From NCBI GenBank assembly GCA_032622095.1, contig CP136069.1:101708278-101772277 (forward strand): a DNA stretch of 64,000 nucleotides. Direction: 5' to 3'. Made by a program: the position numbers and the translations under genes. The first letter of the stretch is position 1. The number at the start of each line of letters is the position of its first letter. Positions 47,740 to 57,700 of the stretch are shown one piece after another. This DNA comes from Siphonodentalium dalli. Its lineage: Eukaryota; Mollusca; Scaphopoda; Gadilida; Siphonodentaliidae. The notes beneath the pieces were generated by a model, which made no database searches, had not been told where the DNA came from, and saw nothing but the letters and a program-made list of their open reading frames with translations.

Positions 47740-49060
47740 GACTAAATGTAGGACCTGTAGCCCTTGCTAAAGGATTTAGTCAGGCCTTCGATTATGAGGC
47801 GTGCGATCGTGCTCGCGCACTGAAATTAAATCTTGGCGAGTAATTAATCACACTCCTCGGCGATATTCGGCGCACGATTGAAAAAGGGTTTATAATAACG
47901 ATCAACCTTGTTTGCTGGAGAAGACTGACAGACATGCCGTATACGACGGAAGTAATTGTTTTAAGTTTTGCGCATGCGCTAGAACATTATTATAGTCAGG
48001 TGCGTTTAGCGATGTCGTCGCATTCGTATGCAGGTCTGAGTAATTCTCCGCTAGATATTGTTACCAACATGAAATATTTAAATTAATCCCACCATGCACC
48101 CCATCACCAATGCAACGTAATTTTGGTACCATGATTGTGTTGCGTTCTAAATGAAGCCGCCCCGATGGGCGGTGAAGATGAATAGAAATTGAAACTTGAG
48201 TTCGGGGCAATCAAACATTATTTTTTAAAATATCGATAGAGTTCACACAACAGGAAACTCTCACGTGGTTACATGGTCTCTGACCGCATTTCATAACAAC
48301 TTACATCCAACGGAAGCATTACGACGCAATTCGAGAATGGAGTTTTAATTACTTCAATGTGGAGAATACATGTGTACAAGATGAATCACAATGGTGATAA
48401 AATTGATTTAATTTTGAGTCTTCGTTTGTCATTTTATACCCCCGAAATATCCACCAAAATCACACGCCTGGGTTTCAGGTTAGGCGAGTGACCAACCACA
48501 CTCCTGCATTTTACAGAATCGAAGGCCTGATTTAGTCATACAAAGAGTGAAATCAAAGATGCCTGCTGGCGGCCATGTTTTTAGGCCGAATGACCCCAAA
48601 ATGACTCGTTCTCATCTACATGTCATTATTAACATTCTTGACAAATTTTATTATGATCAGACTAAAAGTACGACCTGTAGCCCGTGCTAAAGAATTTAGT
48701 CATACAAAGAGTAAAATCCAAGATGGCTGCTGGCGGCCATGTTTTTGGGCCAAATGACCCCAAAATTACTCGTTCCCCATCTACATGTCAATATTAACAT
48801 CCATAACAAATTTCATGACGATCAGACAAATAGTACGCCCTGTAGCCCGTGCTAATGGATTGAATTTTGAAATACAAGATGGCCACTGGCGGCCATGTTT
48901 TTTTAACGAATGACCCCAAAATTATCATTCTGGTCTAAATGTTGATGTCAACAGCTATGACAAATTTCATAATGATCCGACCAAAGGTACGACCTGTAGA
49001 CTGCATTGTTGACGCCTTACGTACACACGCACACACGGACGACAAAGCCATGGCAATAGC
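47740..49060. repeat. Pearl-like family A copy split by a DNA transposon
   Basis: Begins mid-monomer ('ggacctgtagcccttgctaa'), is interrupted at 47781, and resumes at 48529 with three monomers (marker at about 48574, 48739 and 48895) and a 'cacacgcacacacggacgac' tail near 49024. Confidence 0.75.
47781..48528. mobile_element. hAT-like non-autonomous element 6 (7-8 bp TSD)
   Basis: Perfect 13-bp inverted ends, CAGGCCTTCGATT at 47781 and AATCGAAGGCCTG near 48528. GATTTAGT flanks at 47773-47780 and 48529-48536; one G may belong to the element, making it 7 bp. The uninterrupted family sequence 'aaaggatttagtcatgcaaag' is the empty site. Subterminal GGCGAG/CACTCCT motifs recur at both ends. No coding. 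Confidence 0.8.
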
Positions 49061-50820
49061 TATAATAAGCCCTTTAAAGGAAACAAGTCGTCCTGTTCCC
49101 GGTTAATAATATATAAATACTTATGAGGAAGCATTGGAATGCCCAGACATGACAGAGAATCAACAACATATTAGCACACCTGTGCATTGTTAGGAAGAAA
49201 CTCGGAATGTCAATCTACTTGAGAGACGCCCACGTGTGCATATTACGCAATAGATTGAACATTTCTAACCAACACTCTAAATTGCCCATACTGTCAATCA
49301 ATACAGAAGACAAGCTGGTAGGAGGAGTGGTCAATCATGATGACGACACAATGGTTACCATACTATGGTATGGGTAAACATAAAACACTGGTTGTGAACT
49401 TGGGATCGATGACAAGACAAGACAGCGCCGGACATAAGCATGATTAATCTTCATTGTAAACGTCGTAATTTGATATGTGCAATGTTCAAAGTAAAGAAAA
49501 CAGGTGCAAGTTACTTGTGTCACCTTTAATGTATTGTTAATTGTCAATTGCATTTAATTTGAATTGATGTGAGTTAAAAGTGAAAATGCAAGACGAAACA
49601 TTTGGTTCCGTGCAGAAATAAACAAGTCGGTATTTTGAACTAAAGTTACTGTAACTTCATTCTCCTAACTAATGTGCCGATCAAATTGAACTCTTATCTA
49701 TAACTTTCAATGAGCCCAGTCATTCGCCGCGTGTACATGTGCAATTATTTTACATCTTGTTGATCGCAGTTATTTATGCGCGCAACTGTATCTCTCAACC
49801 CACAGCTGCACAAGAATTAGTCAGAAATTGGGCATGTGGACTGTGTTTCAATCAACATTTTTTGCTACATCATTGAGTGAATGTGATTACTTATTGTCAC
49901 TTTCTGTTTCATGATGCATGCTGCCGTGGCTTTGTTTTAACTATTCAAAAGCCGCATTTTCGCGGGTGAAATATACCTTTCAACACACAAACTCTCTTTA
50001 TTGTTTCATTCTGAAGAACATTCTGGTCCCGATTTTTATAGATTCATCAATTTCAAAGACCGGATAGTCAATTTCAAAGCAGGCCCACAGTGGTGGATGT
50101 AGTCAGTGGAATCTAAAACCATATATTATTATCTATTGACATTGTCTTACATGGCACAAATATAGAAACCTTCAGTTCATGGTATGATAGTTGTGCATAT
50201 TAACCACATCAATATAAATAATGGGAATTTTAGTCAATTAGATTATATATAGTGTTACTAAGCCTATTTAAATGCGTTCCTCATTCCATTGCAATGACAT
50301 GTACATGTTCACACTCCAACAGTACTGTAGCAGACATTTATGGTAATAATTTGGTGTACCGGTACTGTGTTTTACCAACACATTGGGAAACACAACCACA
50401 CGACCACTCCGTGTGATACACTGATACATGTAATTTTATATATTTAAAAAAGCCTAACATGATTCAAATCTTTAAGCTTAAAAATTGCAATAAAATGCCT
50501 GATTTGGAATGAACTAAGGGGTCGATATATGATTTCCGGTTGTTGTAAAGTGGGGAAATAACATATTAGTCAGAGGTGAACGTATAAAATTGACTAACGC
50601 GGCCCGTCGTCTGTATATAATACTGTTCGGCTCTGTGATCGTAATCTTATGTGTTGATCCTTAACGCAACTCGTTTAATGTTAAACTTCAACATGGTCCA
50701 CTGAATTTCAATGCGGAACTAACGTACACACAATGCATTATCAACGCAATGACCGCGTTGTGTTGACGTTACGACCGCGTTGTTACCGGCTGAGGACCAC
50801 ATTAAAAGGGACACTTACTT
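49060..50820. repeat. Dispersed repeat region shared with 20.4-22.4 kb; includes a family C tail
   Basis: 49350-49380 holds the family C terminal hairpin ('ccatactatggtatgggtaa') without its monomers. 50160-50220 matches 22130-22350. 50690-50800 carries AACGCGG motifs like 17340-17530. No coding found. Confidence 0.5.
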
Positions 50821-50849
50821 TCACAATATGTGTAGATATAGCATCTTCT

Positions 50850-51035
50850 GGATGATTATTGTGTAGACATTTTAAGAATTAATATAGAGGGAAAGGACAG
50901 TCCAAGCTAAATATCAGCTTAATAGACCAGATGGTTCTTGTGAAGAAGACCTATTACATGGGGGGGAAATAGTCACATCTACCTTGAACTAGTGACCCCA
51001 TTTTAACAAATCTGAATTGCAGTTAGCCACTTGAG
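50850..51035. repeat. Family B pearl-like fragment
   Basis: 'acattttaagaattaatata', 'gaccagatggttcttgtgaa' and 'ttttaacaaatctgaattgc' match the family B monomer; no ends are kept. Confidence 0.55.
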
Positions 51036-51336
51036 GATTTTGCAGTATGCACTTAGGTGTTTTGTTTGCGGACAGTTGGTAGCATGCTCGCAGGTCGGTA
51101 ACATTTTTCCAGCTAGGCTAGAAAATCAGAAACAAGCATGTTTTTTATTGTGACCTTATCCTCTGAAACAAATGATATCAACAATATCAAATACATAATT
51201 TACATTTACAAGAAGAAATTAGCTGAAGGCGGAACCATACTTACACGGGTCTCCTTTCGAATCACAATATTACGGTAATCCAATAATGAAAATGATCTAC
51301 ACACATGATCACACTTAGCGAAACGATGAAACCTAC

Positions 51337-51757
51337 CTGGCAATTTATTAATGTCTAAACTAAGTTGTCGTTTTTCATCGTAAGTCATCGGCTTCGCATT
51401 GTCTTCATCGTCACTATCGGGATATGAAACAGACACAGTTGTTGAAGATGATGGCAACTGAGGTGCCTTTTTATGCTTTGAGCCAGATGAACGATTATTT
51501 GGTCGAATTTTTTTAGTAGAACCCGATGGAGATTTCTGTGCCTTCTTTTTCTTTGGTTTTGAGTCACTAGATGGCACAACAGTCACAGGGTTCGACATAG
51601 GAGCGGGAGGGGGTAATATGGGGGTTTCTGTAGTCCTTTCCTTCTCCTTTTCTCTCGGTTTTTTCTTTTTCTTAGTTTTTAAACGTTCTTTCTTTTCCTT
51701 TAATTTTTTCATATGAATCTGAGTGAGATTATCTAACTGATCTTGAATATGCCGCAA
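51337..51757 (-). CDS. BRD2/3/4-like: BET bromodomain gene, Lys-rich region and start of the NET domain (exon B)
   Basis: A TTTCTGTCATTTCAG acceptor precedes codons for LRHIQDQLDNLTQIHMKKLK, a Lys/Arg-rich stretch (basic clusters as in BET proteins), a Pro/Ser-rich linker, then KPMTYDEKRQLSLDINKLPG. The last motif is the invariant opening of the NET domain. The GTAGGT donor follows the first base of the final Gly codon. The exon is 421 bp, phase 0 in and phase 1 out. It continues the frame of exon A (...LQDQ) and is completed by exon C 34.5 kb away. The open frame beyond 51757 and below 51337 is intron. Confidence 0.93.
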
Positions 51758-51973
51758 CTGAAATGACAGAAATATGTGACTGTTTTTTTTCTGATTGACC
51801 AAATTCTGAATAAGGTGAATTGGGAATTTCAAAAAAGAAATTAAGAAAAATGAAAGTGTCAATGACACTGTAGCTCAACTTGGGGAGGAGTTAATTTTTT
51901 GCCGAGCAATGAATAGAATGATAAAAGACAGTCAAAAAGTTACAGTAAAGGGCTTGTATTGTGTAGATGTAGT

Positions 51974-52971
51974 TAGGGGTGCCACATTCAATCGTATAAT
52001 CGATGAACCATTGATAAAGCCGATAATCGATTACAATTTCCATCGTCGATTAATCTCATTATTTATTTCAGTCGGAAAATGCATGGTGTTATTGAATACT
52101 GTGTTTGTTTTAAACAGTTTAATCTACAACCGAAGGGTTAACTACCTTTGATCATGTATCAATGAGCTTCCGAAAACATGAGTACTACTAACTTATGTTG
52201 CAAGCAGTCGCAGGTTCATTGGATGATGCGACATGATTACTCTTTGGGTCGTTGTATATTCTACAAATTGGCGGTACGGCAGCTTTGAACTTTTATTGTA
52301 TATTTAGGCTTGAAAGGCGGCACGATCTCTTTGAAATGTGCCGACTGTCACCGTGTTCAATGAACTGAATGCACTCGCCCTTGAATCTGATTGACCAATG
52401 GGGAGTTGACTGACATTCTCTGGAAACCAGGGAACCTACGGCATTTTAGTCAGCGATGTCATTTGTGAGTATACTGTTTGCAAAAGTATACTTAGATGTT
52501 ATTGGTACAGGCTATCGCGTATCATGCTGTGAGTGCTGAATGAAACTCGATATTATCAAATACTTAACTTGTTCTGCAATTTGCGAGTGGGGGGGCACAT
52601 CTTTGTGATTGTTATCCACGCTCTCGAAGTTTGATGAAACTTATAGTTTCCTTGTTTAGGAATCACCGGCCATCCATCGTGCATTCCTACATTTATAATG
52701 TTTGCATGTTTGGCTATTCATAACACTGAAATTAATCGCTACGTTCGTTCTAATGAACTCACAAATATTATAACATCGCCGAGAACTGCGCTGGTATTGA
52801 ATTCATTGTGTTCATTGGTCATTAACAAACAACCAGCGACAGTGCAGTTAACCAGCACCCAACATTATGGCCATATTATGGAATACTTCCACTGATGTTA
52901 TTAGGTATGATTAATCAATTACAGTCGATTATTGACTATCGATTTCAAAATCAATAATCGTGGCACCTCTG
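51974..52971. mobile_element. hAT-like non-autonomous DNA transposon 4 (8-bp TSD)
   Basis: Ends TAGGGGTGCCAC and, in reverse complement, CAGAGGTGCCAC, both YARNG. The 8-bp duplication GATGTAGT lies at 51966-51973 and 52972-52979. Subterminal ATAATCGAT/AATCGATTA motifs occur on both sides (about 51993-52030 and 52922-52960). No transposase; frames at 51909 and 52698 are chance. Confidence 0.9.
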
Positions 52972-53363
52972 GATGTAGTTTGGTGCAATTCAAATTTGAA
53001 ATCCAAGATGATTGCTGATGGCCATGTCTTTAACAAACTATGGAAATAATCGATGGTGTCCATCTAGAGGTCACCCTGAAGATCCATATGACGTTTGGTG
53101 AAGGATTTTGTCATGCAAAGAGTATAATCTAACATTTGCCGCTGGCATCCATATTTTTCCAACATATTTCAGAAATAATCAATAGCTCCCATCTAGAGAT
53201 CACACCGAAAATCCATATGAAGTTTTGTGATGATCGAATGAGGGATGTGGCGTGTACTGAAAGATTTTGTCATGCAAAGAGCAAAATCCAAAATGGCCAC
53301 TGCCAGCCATATTTTTCTACGAATTTCGGAAAAAAAATTGATGGCTCACATCTGGAAGTCACC

Positions 53364-54733
53364 TAGTCCAAGTCTTCTCGTACTAAAACTAGCTAAGATT
53401 TTGGGATGGAGAGACGCTAGTGTTTAGTCCGAGAACGCGCGCATAGCCTTCTTATGACATGAGTTAAGCGTTAATGACCCGCTCAAATAAAACCACAATT
53501 ATATGAAATAAAATATCACAATTGCGACAATAAAAGATATTTTCCGCAGAAGACATGCTATTTGATCTGAACCCCACATCAGTTGTGAATTGAAAGCGGT
53601 AATTTAATGCGAAAAGAGACATTTACCGCAATGTTTACAAATTTTTAAAAGTATGCGAACTCAGTTGACCTCGCGAACTGTGTTCGGCATTTTCCGTTGA
53701 AAATATTCCGTAGATTTTCGACTGACAACGCAAATTACGATGAATTCTCCATTGTAATCGTAATTATGTGTGTCAATAAATAAAAAATAAATAGATTAAT
53801 TAAACATTGAAGATATAAATGTAATACATTAAATAAATTACGGAGAATTACAACCCTCTCAAAGTTTAAAACAGTGTAAACACAACGAACATTAGAATAA
53901 ATAATATGGTGCTACATTTCCCACATTTGGTGGACTTCAGCGAAATTAAGATATATACTAAGCGAACAGAGCAATATACTGCTCTTGTTAAGCACACAAA
54001 AAAATCAAACAAAATTTGTATAAATTTTTAACCTTAAGTTTGAAAAGTCCCACTAAAACGGAAGAACTATATTTCGAAACTGTGTGATTCGGTTCTCCGA
54101 TTATTTTATCAACACAAAAGTCAAAATGCACATGGATGAAAATCACACGCATGGCAAGTCAGACACAAGAGTTCTAATTTGCTCCAATTTTGACAAGTTG
54201 CTTGCGAAAATTGTCAACAAAACTACCTTTCTGATCCTCCATTATGTCATTTTAGTTTTTAGTGCGGGAATTGTTCTCAAAGCACATTGGAAACTGGACT
54301 TTGCGGCGATCGGTTTTCACCATTTTGTTCGGAAAACACCGCGCTATATATAGAAACGGAAACTAGAATACTCAGAATAAACACCGGACAATGCCGAAGT
54401 TCTTCGGAACCTGAGTTCGGCTTTCAGTTAAGTAAACAAACAGAAAAAACAACGATGTTTGTGGCAATCAACCGGAATATTCTATGTGTAATTTAACATT
54501 AAAGTTAGATTATTATACACCATTCTGACCATAAGATGTCACTCTTTCCGACGTATATAGCATCATGTATTGCTTTGTTAGGTAAATCGAGTAAAATACA
54601 CCACAGATTCCCGCCACAGATCCTGGGCGTAACTCGTGTCATAAGAAGGCTATGCGCGCGATCTCGGACTAAACACTAGCATCTCTCCATCCCAAAATCT
54701 TAGTTAGTTTTAGTACGAGAAGACTTGGACTAG
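53364..54733. mobile_element. Long-TIR DNA element (about 104-bp TIRs, 7-8 bp TSD)
   Basis: TIRs of about 104 bp begin TAGTCCAAGTCTTCTCGTAC on both ends and differ at only about six positions. AAGTCAC(C) flanks at 53356-53363 and 54734-54741. Long TIRs suggest a MULE- or P-like origin, but a MULE duplication is usually 9 bp and no transposase is present, so the superfamily is open. The internal frame at 54084-54353 has no recognised domain. Confidence 0.8.
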
Positions 54734-55230
54734 AAGTCACCCTGAAGAAACATAAAGTTTGATGATCCAATGAGGGATGTCGTCTGTAGGGTGTGCCAAA
54801 CGATTTAGTCATGCAAAGAGTAGAATACAAGATGGCTTGTAAATTGTTCAAATTTGACAGCTCCCATCTAGAGGTGATCGTAAACATGCCTGAAACATTT
54901 CAAAATATTTCTCCGATAAATGCGCGCTTCAGGGTGCCGATGGATTCAAATTTGAAATCCAAGATGGCTTCTGGCGGCAATGTTTCTTCAAACTTCAGAA
55001 CAAAATTGATGGCTCCCATCTAGAGGTCAACCCAAAGATAATTATGATCGTACAGGGAATGTGGCCTGCAGGGAGTGCTGAAGGATTTAGTCAATCAAAC
55101 AGTAAAATCCAAATTGGCTGCTGGCAGCCATGTTTTTCAATAAATTTCGGAAAAAACATTGATGGCTCCCATCTAGATCACCCATATCAAGTTTGGTGAT
55201 GATAGGATGAGGGATGTGGTGTGTATGGTG

Positions 55231-56811
55231 CGCCCAAGTTTTCAATCTGTATTTTTGTAGTCGAAACGCATGCCCAAGCTCTTCTCATTGGCTGTAACTG
55301 CCATAATTCCATAGTTTCCTGTACAAATAACCAATCAAAATTGTTGTTCTGCCATTATATCGATGTCTCGATGACCATTGAAATTTAAAATCAATAACGT
55401 CATATTATATATAATTATATATGCATGTAATATGCAGGGTTTCTGCTTGGGGGGTAGTGGGTCCCTTTCAGTCAATATCCCCCCATCCATACATGATATA
55501 TCACATTCGTATAAAATGTGAACTACTGGTAGACATCGCATATGCCCCGAGTTAAATCAAAGTACCAATGCATGTGTAATCTAATCCTGATTACGTTGTC
55601 GACATGTATTCTGTCAAAGACACTGATTGTATTTCCTTTGATGTCGCTCGATTCTCTTTGATCTTGATTGGTTTGTTTAGCAACAATGACAGAATGCAGC
55701 ATGTGGACCTCGCTTCGACAATGTGAATACAAGTGAACGGTCAAGGCCGAAATATGTAGTCAACATCAGTGCCATGTCGCGTTTAAAAGCCAGTATGCCA
55801 AGGTATGTTAGAATATATGATGTGTGTGCATCTGAGTGTGAATGGACCCAGTACTTGGAGGATTCAACGAATGACTGGGACAGATAATTGACAATTTCAA
55901 GACGATGGCAGAAAGAAAGTTTGACTGATAAACATCGCAAAAACTCATAATGTTGTTCATTCATAAACAATGTGCATCACTCAGGACATGCCAAGTGATA
56001 TTTATATTTGATGACTGGGAAATCATCCATATTCAGAGGCACTGCACATTGCACTTTATATTAACTTTCTCTTTTTTGGTACTCAATGGTGATGTATGTT
56101 TTTTCACATTCGTTTAGCTTTTCATTTTCGAGAAATAACCCCCGATATCGACATCCCTACGTTTTCCATTGAGGCCTGGATGCATTCGCCTATATTTGTA
56201 ACTAACATAAATTACATGCTAGTATTGAATGACCCACAGTATGTGCCATATTCCTAATTTTGAAACTATGGTGAAATATGGGCAGCTCAAGTTAATTTGT
56301 GCATAGGCACCAACCTACTAGATTTTATAACCAGTCATAGAGTTCAGACAACATAACATCATACGTCACGTAATCGGCGAATACCGGAAAAATCAAGAAA
56401 ATTTTGCTTTTAATATTAAATTTTCTTATTCATTTTTGATAAAAACTGAAGAAATATTCTTAATCTTCAGAATAAAAACTGTGTATTTAACTATTTTTCT
56501 CCCATTGTAAATAGACATATCCATTATACTATACTGGCTGAGCAGTATTTAATAGTAAGGGCATGTTAACAGGACGAATGAGAGCATGAATATTCCTTGT
56601 TGTATATGAAATAAAACATGGAACTCTTGACAGTTTATAACAGTGTTCAGAATTGATGTAAAGTGAAAAGTAATCATCATAATTTCACATTTATCACTTG
56701 TTTACCTGGATGTAAAATAGGGCGCGTGTATATATATATATGTGATTAATTGACTAACCGTCGATTATAAAGGTTGATTAGTCAATTCTGAAAAGTCAGT
56801 CGTGGCAACCA
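55231..56811. other. Unclassified repeat-derived intron; part matches the 17-20 kb element
   Basis: 56565-56790 is related to the reverse complement of the element at 17232-20304 ('attccttgttgtatatgaaa', 'gacagtttataac', 'ttacctggatgtaa', GATTAATTGACTAACCG) and ends near GTCGTGGCAACC, where a family B repeat follows. The left limit is not seen. Open frames at 55335-55970 have no family signature. Confidence 0.4.
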
Positions 56812-56942
56812 TATATGAACCCATTCGGTCTTATAGTTCTGGAGAAGAAGACATTTGTTGACAGATGGATGGAGGATGGACAGAGGATGGATGAGGAGTG
56901 ATGACTATAGCTCCACCGGAGACTTTGTCTCAGGTGAGCTGA
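56812..56942. repeat. Family B 3' end, followed by a family C fragment
   Basis: 'gaacccattcggtcttatag', 'gatggatggaggatggacag' and the TAGCTCC...GGTGAGCT structure at 56908-56941. A family C monomer piece ('ctcggatcaaaccgatatta') continues to about 57060. Confidence 0.65.
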
Positions 56943-57108
56943 AAAAGCTCGGATCAAACCGATATTAAAACTTGATCTGTTTTTGGGCTAAGAAACTCGT
57001 ATATAACATTTGGTTCTGATCGGACAGAAAATGTTTTAGTTTCAAAAGGGCGTATAAAAAATTTGGCTGTCATAATCAAAAACGTGCCTGCCTTTAATTA
57101 AATCTCAC

Positions 57109-57339
57109 CTGATCCTGCAATCGGGCTATTTCTTTTTCTCGCTCTTCATCACTATCATCCTCACCACTTGAGCTCCCTGAAGCTTCATCACTCGATTCAG
57201 CAGTTCCTGCAACCATCTCCACTTTGGGATAGGATGACACAGCATTTATTGCTGCAGCCGCAGGGGGAGCCGGTGGCAGAGGTTCGGGAATCAACTCTGA
57301 ATCCTCAGGAATCACTAGAATTTTTGATTCAAAAACATC
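57109..57339 (-). CDS. BRD2/3/4-like: BET bromodomain gene, exon after bromodomain 2 (exon A)
   Basis: After a TTTTCTCCACAG acceptor the minus strand encodes DVFESKILVIPEDSELIPEP, then a Pro/Ala stretch, a Ser/Asp/Glu-rich acidic segment (SSDEASGSSSGEDDSDEERE) and EIARLQDQ, ending at a GTGAGA donor. In BET proteins the last helix of bromodomain 2 ends '...LQDVFE', followed by the phosphorylated acidic segment and then 'LAELQEQL'; the match in order is exact. It is 231 bp, phase 0-0. The bromodomain 2 exon must lie to the right; none is seen in 57340-64000, so the preceding intron exceeds 6.6 kb. BET proteins read acetylated histones and recruit transcription elongation factors. Confidence 0.9.
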
Positions 57340-57359
57340 CTGTGGAGAAAATGGTTAAA

Positions 57360-57700
57360 GTGTCTTAAACTTTGAAGAGATAAGATCATTTTCATCCGTT
57401 ACTCTAGCTCTTCTAATTCAAATCAGCCAGTTTTGTAATCACAGGTGCACATGTTCCCGTGGTACTAACTATCTGTACCAAGTTACAAAACAAGAGGCCG
57501 ATCGTGGTGTTTAACACATACCTTCAACCATACCAACTCAATCTAGACTGAATATACTCCTACTCAGTAACTCATAAAATGTCCATGCTAAAAGTTATGA
57601 TACATCACTTCAAAATATCTGTATTATAAATAACAAGACAATTTGTGGTTATTAACGTCGTTTTTCAATTGGGCGTTAAGTAGTAATTGTATATATGGCA
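57360..57700. other. Intron, no feature recognised
   Basis: Near 57440-57485 a short family D fragment ('gttcccgtggtactaactat') is present. Nothing else seen. Confidence 0.35.

Larger units (their letters stand above)
51845..55230. repeat. Pearl-like family A copy carrying two transposon insertions
   Basis: Starts with 'agtgtcaatgacactgtagc', as at 5321, and continues in three pieces: 51845-51973, 52972-53363 and 54734-55230. The joins restore family A sequence. Monomers contain 'agaggtcaccctgaagatcc' and 'ggatgagggatgtgg'. The order of insertion of the two transposons is unknown. Confidence 0.7.

Noticed and set aside
55335-55970. Three minus-strand frames that could be exons
   Set aside because: No recognised family, no consistent splice sites, and the region is repeat-derived.
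56722-56811. Left-over hAT ends TAGGGCGCG... and ...GTGGCAACC as one 90-bp element
   Set aside because: Homology with 18.4-18.6 kb extends to the left beyond TAGGGCGCG, so that point is not an element end, and no duplication was found.
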